Assembly (NCBI RefSeq): GCF_000002875.2 | Contig: NC_009414.2 | Location: 287,001-351,000, forward strand | From: Leishmania infantum JPCM5 | Taxonomy: Eukaryota > Euglenozoa > Kinetoplastea > Trypanosomatida > Trypanosomatidae | Direction: 5' to 3' | Length of the DNA: 64,000 bases | Part shown: positions 30,717-39,294 of the stretch, one piece after another | Layout: every line of letters begins with the position of its first letter | How positions within the stretch are numbered: the stretch's first letter is position 1 | Made by a program: the position numbers and the translations under genes | The notes under the pieces: model-generated | What the model was told of the DNA's origin: nothing | The model's input: only the letters and a program-made list of their open reading frames with translations | Databases searched by the model: none

Positions 30717-31610
30717 AGCATCAAGAGCAAACCGATAAGCAGAGCAAGAGCGAGATGGAAAAGGGTTGCGTCTGCGGAGGACGCACGGAAACAGACTAAC
30801 GGGTGTTTTTGTTTTTGAAAACGGTCGTTACTGGCATGCCTATCATTCAGCCGCGCAGACGCTATCTGGGCGAGCTGGCCTGTTGCCGCGTGGTAGAAGA
30901 GGAAGCGGCCGCTTTCCCCCATCGCCCACAAAGGCGCCCTCTCTGCTAACTGCTCCACGAGCCGTCTTTACTGGTGTGCACGTACTTGCAGCGGTGTGGC
31001 GGAGGGGAAGAAATATGCCCGCCTTGATGTTCGGTCCTGCTTGACTCTGCCCATCTCTCTCGTTCATCTATCTTGCCTCTCTTCAATTTCCTTTGGTGGA
31101 CCGCCGTAACTGTTCTCGTGCGTTTACGTGGAACGTTGTCGTCTCGCCCGTCATCGCATGCGGAACGGTCATCTGCATGTTGTACGTGTGCGTATGTTGT
31201 GGCGGTACTGATGGCGTTGTTGTTATGCCTGAACTAGAAGCAGTCTGTGCGGGAGCCTATCGGTCTGCTTGTGCACGTGTGTTTGTGTGTGGAGGCGCTA
31301 CCTCAGTCTGCCGTGTCTCCCTCTCTCCCTCCCTCCCTCCCCAGGAGTCCGCAACGCTGCAGAAAAAGTGGTGCAGTAGCGGGCACGGTCGTCCGCCACA
31401 TCTTCTTTTCTGTAGCTTCTTGCCCTTCCTCCTCCTTTTTCAGCCTTCTTTTTTGCTTCACATAGCCGCAGCGGACGGAGAATGTTCGTTGTCGCGCACA
31501 GCTGATAAGTGCGCTTCTCTGGTAGGTCTTTTTTGTGCTCTCTCTCAATCTTCATCTGTCTGCGTCTTGGGCGGCCCTGACACGTCAATTGCGAGGCCCC
31601 CGACCTGCGC

Positions 31611-33374
31611 ATGGTACGACGACCCGCAAAGGACGCCAGAAGGGAGGGGGATCGCCACGACCACCGACCTTCGCGCACGGGGAGGAAGAGACGGCACGGA
31701 GAGGATGTTAGCAGCAACACGCCGCCGCTTTCTTCCACGTCTTACCTTGAGTCACATCAAACGCAAGGGAGAGTGAAGTCGCCTATTTCGCGCAAGCATG
31801 ACGGGTCGCACAGCAGGAGCAGCAGCTCTTCGGGGCAGCACCGCTATGGGCGCTATCGACACCGCGAAGGACAAGAGCGGCGCGCCGGCGTTGACGACGA
31901 TGAGAAGCACCTTTACAGGAGTGCGGACAACAGGCACGGCGCCCGGCAGCACCAACGACGTGCGAGTGACGACAGCGTGCACAGCGATGAAAACCGGCGC
32001 CGCCCGTGTCCGACGTCGATGAATGATCCAGCTCCGTCTCCGCAGGCACCCATGACCGTCCCACTCGCCGCAAGCGCTACGGTCCTCCCAAGGGCAAATC
32101 TCGCAGTTAGTGCACCGCCAGGTGCAACGAGAGCCGGCCACAGTAAGCGCCTTCCCGAGGAACTCGCTGAATCTCCACACACGCAGCCGCCTCGCATGGA
32201 GACAATCAATGAGCGCAAACAGCTCTTCCGCACGCGGTTGTACACGACTCCTCTGCGAGTGCCGGCTACCGAAGGCGCAGAACAGCGCGGCGAAACTCCC
32301 GGTGCAAGCCTCACAGCGACTGGCGCCACGCCCAACGACTCTGTCGCCGGGGCTCCCTTGCTGCGTGCCCCGCCGCCCGCTATCCTGTCTGCAGCTGGTG
32401 GGCCGGCATCTCTCAGCATAGTCAAGACGGTGCCGTTCTCGGAGGAGGAGCACCTTGCATGGCTCTGTGCACCAGCCTCGCCGACAGAGATCCGCGCAAG
32501 CGCGGCGGTGCCTCCGGGGGCGGCGGCGGCGTCGTCCCGTGGCCTCGCCTGCACCGAGCGAATTCCTCGCGCACAAAGTGAGGGAGAGCTCAAGCACGAA
32601 CCCGACCGTCGCACCGTTGGCGCGACGGCAACTCAACAACCCCACCTCTCCTCCGGAGCTTCGGACGTGCTTGGGAACGATGCGCCTGCTTGTCTACAGG
32701 GCCTGGCGGCGGCACCGACGGCAACCGCGCCGAACACAGCCACGCCGTTGGCGCCGCAGCAGGGGGAAATCAGCTACAAGAGCAGCTTCTCTGTTCTCAC
32801 GTCGTGGGACGCATTGATGGTGGCACCACCGCTACTGCGCACCACCCCCCGCATGCCGAGCCTCTTGACCCAAGATGCCGACAGCATTGGCACCGCTGTT
32901 GTGCACTCGAGCAGGTCGACCTCGGTAACCCACGCGTGTGTGAGCAACGATACTGCGCGTATACCGTCAACGGGCTCACGTGGCGAGCTGCTCATCGGCA
33001 CTTCACCTGCCACGGAAAAGGGCGAAGCAAGACAAGGAGAAGAGGCACGCGCTGACGCGGCGCTGCAGCAGCCTCTCTTCCCATCTTCGTGCTGCACCCG
33101 CACTCCCACCACAGTCCCCTCTAGGCTGAAATGCGACGGGCACGAGTGGTCGCCCGAAGACTTAGTGCATCAGTTCGAGGAGGATAGCGCGCGCACCTTT
33201 GTGAAGCACTTTACGAACGGCCTTGTGTTCGTCGACCCGCCGTGGTTCATCTGCCCAGTGCTGCTGGACAACTGCGAACACCCATACTACATGACATGGA
33301 TGGACGAACTCGAAGTCGGCTCCGTGGAGGAGGCGGTGGCAGAGGCCAAGGCAAAGCTGCTGACAGATGCGTAA
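31611..33374 (+). CDS. RS-rich hypothetical protein with a compact C-terminal domain (587 aa)
   Basis: I do not recognise this protein. The first ~150 residues are very basic and rich in Arg, His, Ser and Asp (RHDHRPSRTGRKRRHGE, later SRSSSSSGQHRYGRYRHRE), similar in composition to RS-type RNA-binding or splicing proteins, but no RRM is visible. The middle (150-510) is Ala/Pro/Thr-rich and probably disordered. The last ~75 residues are different: an aromatic, acidic segment beginning WSPEDLVHQFEEDSARTF, with FVDPPWFICPVLLDNCEH and ending in a helix of alternating Glu/Ala/Lys. This part is likely the conserved functional unit. The chosen ATG is the first in frame after a pyrimidine tract. An internal Met near residue 138 is a less likely alternative. 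Confidence 0.8.
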   Translation: MVRRPAKDARREGDRHDHRPSRTGRKRRHGEDVSSNTPPLSSTSYLESHQTQGRVKSPISRKHDGSHSRSSSSSGQHRYGRYRHREGQERRAGVDDDEKHLYRSADNRHGARQHQRRASDDSVHSDENRRRPCPTSMNDPAPSPQAPMTVPLAASATVLPRANLAVSAPPGATRAGHSKRLPEELAESPHTQPPRMETINERKQLFRTRLYTTPLRVPATEGAEQRGETPGASLTATGATPNDSVAGAPLLRAPPPAILSAAGGPASLSIVKTVPFSEEEHLAWLCAPASPTEIRASAAVPPGAAAASSRGLACTERIPRAQSEGELKHEPDRRTVGATATQQPHLSSGASDVLGNDAPACLQGLAAAPTATAPNTATPLAPQQGEISYKSSFSVLTSWDALMVAPPLLRTTPRMPSLLTQDADSIGTAVVHSSRSTSVTHACVSNDTARIPSTGSRGELLIGTSPATEKGEARQGEEARADAALQQPLFPSSCCTRTPTTVPSRLKCDGHEWSPEDLVHQFEEDSARTFVKHFTNGLVFVDPPWFICPVLLDNCEHPYYMTWMDELEVGSVEEAVAEAKAKLLTDA

Positions 33375-34368
33375 GCGCTCCCGGCTGCGCGGTGGAGGGG
33401 CTATTGCGGGTGGGCGACGACGTGGCGTATGGAGCCATTGGCGAGCAGCAGTCGTGGCGTGTACAAGGCTGCGCCTCTCTGCTGAGGGACTCCTCGACTT
33501 TCATTGACTAGTGGGCCTTGCTTTCACCGCTGCTGTTGTGGCGGCTGCAGTGAGCCGCTGTATCTGACCCCCCGCCCGCTGCTTCGTCCCGCTCCTCTGC
33601 CGCCCACCACTCTTAGAGGTGGCGCGCAACACTCCTGCCTAGCCAGACAGGGAGGCTTCATGTACCCATCTCCGCACTCCCTTCCCCTCTACACATGCAC
33701 CAACCCATTAGCACTGACGTCGGCACTGCGCAATGCCTTCGCTCTCTTCTTGCCCTTTTCTTATCGAGAGTGTCGCATGTCCGCCTCTCTGTCCTTGCGA
33801 ACGAACGCGTGCATGCGTGTGGAGCGCGCCACCACACGTCGCACAAGCGATTTGCTCTCCTTCCTCTCGAGCCTCTTTCTTCATCGGTTCTGTTGGTGCG
33901 ACTTGTCGCTGCCCATCCTCCTCCCGGTCTCTCCCTTGTATATCTACGCATGTTCACATTCACGCGCGCACACCCACACCGACCACCCTGCGCACCCCCT
34001 CGCCCTCACACCCCGCTCTCTCTCTCACGCAACCGACTCTTGTCTGCTGCTCGCACATTCTGTCTGTCTGCCTGTGACCCGCTCGCCGGCCCAAAGAACC
34101 CCTCCCGCACGGACTTCCTTTTCCTTCGTCGTTTCTCACAGACACCGGTGACACGGAAAAGTTAAGACGAAGAAAGCGCCGCGCTGACGTGACTGCCTCC
34201 CCCCCTCCCCCTTCCATTTCTTTCAGTTTCGCTCCGCCCTTTGACTTGTGCGCGCCCTCCCGCCTCCCCTTCTCCGGTCACGCGGAACTGCTGGCAGTTC
34301 AAAGGCATAATAATCTAAACGTGTACCTCACCACGCATCACGACATACCTTTTTCTACGGATTCTACC
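33375..34368. other. 1.0 kb intergenic region
   Basis: This is C/T-rich DNA with short overlapping frames and no repeat seen elsewhere in the window. The splice signals of the p22 gene lie at its right end. Confidence 0.6.
34196..34226 (+). promoter_or_regulatory. Predicted spliced-leader acceptor for p22
   Basis: An almost pure C/T tract of about 30 nt ends in TTTCAG (AG 34225-34226). The first ATG after it is 34369, so the 5' UTR would be about 142 nt. It is one of the clearest acceptors in the window. Confidence 0.55.
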
Positions 34369-35070
34369 ATGCGCCGCACCTTCAACAAGCTGGGCCTCTC
34401 TGCTCTGCGCGCCTGCCGTGGCGCCGGTGCGGCTGGGACCGCTGCGTCCGCTCATATGTCTGGATTCGACCGAGTGCCGTCCACATCTGCGCCGACGGCG
34501 CTCACGGTGCCGCGCCGCTCCGCCAGCGACGCCGCGCTCGCCGATGCCACCCGCCGAGAGCTGGAGGAGGAGATGGGTCGCAGCGACAAGCCAGAGCAGC
34601 CGACGCCGCCAGCCGGCTGGCAGGTGGTGCGCAAGCCCGGCACGTGTACCTTTGACCTCACCAAGTCTTTCGAGGGTGAGGAGCTGGTGGTGCGCTACAG
34701 CACGAACCAGGACTCCGATAAAGCAAACAGCCACGACATTTTTGTGTACATTACACAGACGAATGGGCAGACGATGCAGGCGGATCTGAGCATTGAGGAG
34801 GGCGAGCTGGTGCTGAACAACATCCGCTTCTACGACGAGGCAGCTCTCGCGAAGGACACCAGCGCCGAGGCGGAGGCGAAGCGGAATGAGCTGTACACCG
34901 GCCCGCTGGTGCACGAGTTAGACTACGATCTCCTGAACTGCGTGATGACGTACCTGGAGAAGCGCGGCGTGGACGAGAAACTCGGCGAATTCGTGGTCTT
35001 GTACAGCTTCTGGGCGGAGCAGCAGGACTACGAGGCGTGGCTGACCACCATGAACAAGTTTGCCTCGTAG
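34369..35070 (+). CDS. p22: p22 / MAM33-family mitochondrial matrix protein (233 aa)
   Basis: The protein belongs to the MAM33/C1QBP (p32) family of acidic, trimeric mitochondrial matrix proteins. The kinetoplastid member p22 is known to support editing of cytochrome oxidase II mRNA in trypanosomes. The N-terminus (MRRTFNKLGLSALRACRG) is a classic import presequence. From about residue 65 the mature part begins, with EELVVRYSTN and DIFVYITQTNGQTMQADLSI strands, an acidic connector, and the helical C-terminus LGEFVVLYSFWAEQQDYEAW plus LTTMNKF. That C-terminus corresponds to the family signature ending in a WL..L..F pattern. Length and domain order are normal. The frame is open upstream to 34189 but has no ATG after the predicted acceptor before 34369. 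Confidence 0.92.
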   Translation: MRRTFNKLGLSALRACRGAGAAGTAASAHMSGFDRVPSTSAPTALTVPRRSASDAALADATRRELEEEMGRSDKPEQPTPPAGWQVVRKPGTCTFDLTKSFEGEELVVRYSTNQDSDKANSHDIFVYITQTNGQTMQADLSIEEGELVLNNIRFYDEAALAKDTSAEAEAKRNELYTGPLVHELDYDLLNCVMTYLEKRGVDEKLGEFVVLYSFWAEQQDYEAWLTTMNKFAS

Positions 35071-36656
35071 GTGACGAACAGTTTGCAGGAGAGCCGGTGG
35101 AGGAGAGCGCGAGAGAGAGAGCGAAGCGAGGGACCCACGCTGGCATGCTCGCTCTCTCTTCGCGTTTGTGTCTCTGTGATTTGTTTGCGTTCAACAGAGC
35201 GGGTGCGTGTAAGAGCGACGGGGTTGGTGGTCGTGGCAGGGGACAAGTGTGGGCGAAGTAGTGAATGGAGGGGGACGCACAACGGGCGACTGGCTACCCT
35301 CAAACCTCCACTCAGCTAGGAAGCTCAGAAGGCAAAGGCGGCAAGAGGGGGTGGAGTGGAGTAGAGCGGAGATGCAACGCCTGACTTATGTTGGGGCGCT
35401 TACGTCTCTCTCATTCTAAGTTTCCTCCTCCTCCCTCCAACACCGCTAACACCCTCTTCACGCGCGTCTTACCTTGCGCCTCGACTGCTGCGCAGCTCCG
35501 CGCAAGTGCGGTCCACATGTTCCTCTCCTTCCCCACAGAGAGAACTTCTCTCTGTACGTGCGCGGATGGGAAAACAAGTGAGAACCTGGTCGTGCGACTC
35601 TGCTTGAGGGTGCGATGCAGGCTTGCTATCGTCGATTCCAACACCCTTCCCGCTTCCGCCATCGCACTTTTCCCACGATGACAGCGGCAAACACAGAAGG
35701 GGGGGGGTGGCACAGCGAAGGGGGAGAGGCAAGGGTGTGCATGCAAGAAGAGGCGATCATTCGCACTTGAGCTGTGATGTCGAGGAGTGAGGTGGGAGAG
35801 GGGAGGTGCACACTCGGCGGCTCGCTGCGCGACGTGCTCTTGTTCTCCCCTCCCCGTCAGTGCTGTTGCCGCCCTCATCTGTTGTGGGCGCGAGTGGAGA
35901 AGTGCACGCGCCAGTGAAAGCGACCGTAGCTTAGGTGCTGCTTCCCCTCTCATGGTCAGAGCTCCCCTCCCTTCTTCGACCTTACTGTGCCGCGGCTTTT
36001 TCTTAAGCGTACATAACTGTTTGTGTGCCTCGGTAAAGGGCACAAGAACGATGGAGGGGAGGAGGACGCGCCGGGGGAGAGGGGGGCGGCGGGTGATGTT
36101 TTTCGACAGTCGCCCTCCCCTTAATCTCTCCCATTACGCTCCTCCTCTTCATGTCACCGCGGAAGCAAGCCACAAGAAAGAGAAAGAAGAGGAAGAGGCG
36201 GCAGCAGCAGCAGCGGCAGCACCAGAAGCGGGCGAAAAGGCGCACGAGACGTCATTTGCTAGCATCACCGGCTGCCGCCCTGACTCTTTCGTTCTGCGCG
36301 CGGGGGCTTTTGAGCGCTCGCTACAGACAGCTGTGCAGAGAGGGAAAGGGAGGGGGAACGAAGAGGAAAGGAATACAAGTTGTGTTCAGCACGACATGTA
36401 AGCATGCAAACGGCGCCGCTCAGGCCTCGTCTCCCCCCCTCCTCTTGATGCTTCACTTCTTTTTCTCTCGCAGCAGCTACGAGGCCGCTTGCTGCAGTCG
36501 CTTTCGTCTACTTTCGCGCTTCCCCCTCCTCTCCGTCTCTTCGTGGTTGCTGGAGTCATTGCATCTGCGCAGGTTTGCGCGCCGTCTCGACCCTTTTCTT
36601 CTGAAAGTCACTGGGAGCGACTAAGAGCAGCAGTCGTGGTATTGCATCCTGCTCAA
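35071..36656. other. 1.6 kb intergenic region
   Basis: The region contains a GA-rich then CAG-rich simple sequence at about 36175-36230 and a G run near 35700. Open frames through it are repeat translations. A strong pyrimidine tract near 36425-36470 serves the ATG5 gene. Confidence 0.6.
36425..36473 (+). promoter_or_regulatory. Predicted spliced-leader acceptor for ATG5
   Basis: A C/T tract broken only by GATG is followed by CTCGCAG (AG 36472-36473). The first ATG downstream is 36657, which supports that start. Confidence 0.5.
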
Positions 36657-38159
36657 ATGCGCTCGCAGAAGGAGTACATCGGCGGCGTGCCCGTCGTCGT
36701 CTCCCTCGCAGATGGCGATATCCTTCACCCCACCGACCGCCCTGCACCTGCAGCGTTTGTGCTGCCGCGCACCACGATGCTTCTCGCTATTGTGCGGGAC
36801 CTCCTTCAGCTGTTTCGCCCGTACGCGGCGGCACTGCACCCAGAGACGACGCAGGTGTGGTTTAGCGTCCGCGACACCCCGCTGTCGTGGCTGTATCCGG
36901 CAGGTGCCGTCAAGGACTACGTGAACGAGTGTGTCCGCGAAGAGCGGGCGGCACACCTCTCGGCGTCATCGACGTCATCCCCGTCCTCATCAGCAGCAGC
37001 AGCGCTTCTGCAGTCTCATCTGTGCTCCATCTTGAGTGAGCCGCTCGAGCTCAGCTTCCACATCCACTCTCTCACGAAGGGGAGCTCGCTGGCCCGCACC
37101 GTGCCCCTCTACATTAACTACGACAGACTGGAGGAGCACATCCGGATGGAGGTGAAGCAGGCGCACAAGGCTGCCTACACTGTGCTCTACGGCAACTACA
37201 CCATCTATCAGCGCGAAGCTGAGTCGGCGCTGCAGGCGGCCGTTGGTTTAGCACTCTACCGGCCCTTTGACGCTGCGGCACAGGAGCAGCTCCAGCAGCA
37301 GCGCTACCGCGACCCCGGTTTGAGCGGCAGCGGCGGCGCCGGTGTAGGCAATGGCGGCTACTCGTCAAGCAGCAGCCCCGGTGGTGGGTATTCGGCGCCC
37401 TTTGCATTTACATCTCCATACCTCCTGGCCGAATACCAGCAGCTGCTCCGCGGTCTGCTGACGCCTCGGCCGCACGTGGCGTACCTCATCCGCATCGGAT
37501 TCCCCTTCGCCTATCGAGGCGCGGCAGGCCGGAGCGAAAGCGGGTACTTACAGTACGATGCTCACCGTGTCTCAGCAGCTCCGGCGCTAGCACTCTCCGT
37601 AACGGCGACGGAGGCGGCAGCTGCTCCGACGATTGAGCCGGAGCAGCTGCCTCTGGGTCTGCTGCTGTGGCGACTGTTCCGTGCACCTGTTCTGCGGTGG
37701 AAGGCCCAGCAACCGCAGGAGCATCCTAGGGACAGCACATCGCCATCTACCTCTGCGCACGCTTCAGCAGTGGTGCTCAGTGAAGTGGAGCGCACTTATC
37801 AGCAGCTACTGCGCACCCTTGCCCCCTATTATGCTGACCCTCCGCGTTGCGCGACGGATGAGCTGGAGAAGCAGGAGCCGCTCTTGACCAGCACCCCGCC
37901 GGAGCCGCCGGCGTGGGCGGCGTGGGAGCACGCGATGGTGCAAGCCTTCATGCGCGACTACGAGGAGCGCCCCGAGAAATGCGGTCTAGGACTTGAGTTT
38001 GCGGAGGCTGCCGCGCCGTCTGCCACCTCGCCCAATGCTGGCCGCCGCGTGCGCTTTATGGTGCAGGGCATCCAGCCCCCGCTTTCGACTCCCGGTAGCT
38101 TCCTGGAGGCGCATCTCTCCTCTAGCGACCGCGCCATTTTTGTCACGGTTCAGGTATGA
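36657..38159 (+). CDS. ATG5: Autophagy protein ATG5 (500 aa)
   Basis: ATG5 is conjugated to the ubiquitin-like ATG12 and, with ATG16, promotes ATG8 lipidation during autophagosome formation; this pathway is known in Leishmania. The N-terminal ubiquitin-like fold shows VPVVVSLADGD and FVLPRTTMLLAIVRDLLQLF, then VWFSVRDTPLSWLYPAGAVKD, which matches the animal TPLKWHYPIG segment. The helical region has IRMEVKQAHKAAYTVLYGN. By alignment Lys167 is the likely ATG12 acceptor, with Lys171 as alternative. The second ubiquitin-like fold ends the protein with VRFMVQGIQPPLSTPGSFLEA and IFVTVQV, corresponding to the human VMIHGIEPMLETP end. Poly-Gly/Ser and Ala-rich inserts (about 215-245 and 320-385) make it much longer than the ~275 aa human protein. 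The frame upstream of 36657 has no ATG. Confidence 0.92.
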   Translation: MRSQKEYIGGVPVVVSLADGDILHPTDRPAPAAFVLPRTTMLLAIVRDLLQLFRPYAAALHPETTQVWFSVRDTPLSWLYPAGAVKDYVNECVREERAAHLSASSTSSPSSSAAAALLQSHLCSILSEPLELSFHIHSLTKGSSLARTVPLYINYDRLEEHIRMEVKQAHKAAYTVLYGNYTIYQREAESALQAAVGLALYRPFDAAAQEQLQQQRYRDPGLSGSGGAGVGNGGYSSSSSPGGGYSAPFAFTSPYLLAEYQQLLRGLLTPRPHVAYLIRIGFPFAYRGAAGRSESGYLQYDAHRVSAAPALALSVTATEAAAAPTIEPEQLPLGLLLWRLFRAPVLRWKAQQPQEHPRDSTSPSTSAHASAVVLSEVERTYQQLLRTLAPYYADPPRCATDELEKQEPLLTSTPPEPPAWAAWEHAMVQAFMRDYEERPEKCGLGLEFAEAAAPSATSPNAGRRVRFMVQGIQPPLSTPGSFLEAHLSSSDRAIFVTVQV

Positions 38160-39294
38160 TGTCAGCGAGGATTTTGCAGAGAGGAGAGGTGGAGGTGGGA
38201 GAAGGAGGAGGACTAAGCGGGGGCATCGTGGGAAGGTGCGCGGTTGGACTGCTGCGCACTGCTTTCTCCTTTTGTGTCTCTTCACGTTCATGCTTGCGCG
38301 TCTCTCTTTTTCTGCTGCTGCCGCGTGCGCTTGAGGTGGGAGCGCTTGTGCCCACGATAGTATCGCGCCCCCTCCGCAACTCTGTGCACGTGCGTGGTCG
38401 CGCGCCTCCGTGGCTGTGCTTGGGCTGTCTCGGTGTCTGTGTGTGCTTGTGTGCCGGCAATACTTCCAGTGTGTCTTTCCCTCCCTCTCTCAGCCGTCTG
38501 AATCTCCGTTTGTCTGCCTTGCTGGTGCCGCGGACGGCTTCCCCCCTTTTCCTCACGCAGATCCACACATCGGGGAGGGGAGGAGTGGGGAGGTGTGTGT
38601 GTGTGTGCGTGTGTTGCAGGTGCAGGGGAGCCGGGCTCTGTGTCTTGACCCTTTTCTTTCTGCTATTTCCCTCTCATTCACTTGTCCCTCTCATTCTCTC
38701 TTCGTTGCCCGGCGCCTACCCACCCCCATCAAGCATCAAGCAAACACACGCACACGTACACATACATGCGCGCATACAAGTACGTGGGAGTGGGGAGACG
38801 CTATGAAATCACGAGGTCCTCTTCCCCTTCCCTGCTTGGCCCTTTCACCTGACGCACGTGCTCGCGGCATCGAGGACGGTGGTTGCGGCGGTCTGCACGC
38901 TGCATTGTCTGTGCTCTGGCGCACAGTTGTCTTTTGCCAACCTCCGTTTGCTTGACGGGAACGGGCGTTGCGCTCTGCACAGTCTTCCCGCTTCTCCTGC
39001 TTTGGCTTTTCCCACCTCCCCCCTCCTCTCTCTTTCTCCGTCTTTTTGTGAGTCCATGCCTTGTGCGCGCTTTCTTCTCTCAAACGCAGACGGTGCTCCG
39101 GCCGTGCACGGATCACCACCCCACCACCTCTAAACTAGTCGGTCACCGAGGCGGCTGTACGGGGTAACTGTGCCGCGGCTGTGCGGTGCACCGCTTCGCT
39201 CCCTTCTTCAGTCCCAACATTTTCTTTCCTTCTCTCTTCGGTGCTGCACGTCGGTGGGAGCGCTGCGTTGCAAACCCTCACACATCCCTTCCCC
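38160..39294. other. 1.1 kb intergenic region
   Basis: The region has GT runs (38597-38611), CA-rich tracts (38744-38765) and T/C tracts. A pyrimidine stretch (39207-39240) followed by AG at 39259-39260 may be the acceptor for the next gene. Nothing else was recognised. Confidence 0.55.

Larger units (their letters stand above)
27269..31610. other. 4.3 kb gene-free region with two repeats
   Basis: This is the longest gap in the window. It includes GT/CA and T-rich tracts (for example 28862-28915), SIDER2-like copy 2 (29572-30121) and repeat B copy 2 (30176-30716). The stretch before 29570 has only short, overlapping, low-complexity frames. Near the right end a pyrimidine tract (31528-31570) precedes the next gene, and a 7-codon upstream ORF begins at 31482. 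Confidence 0.6.
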
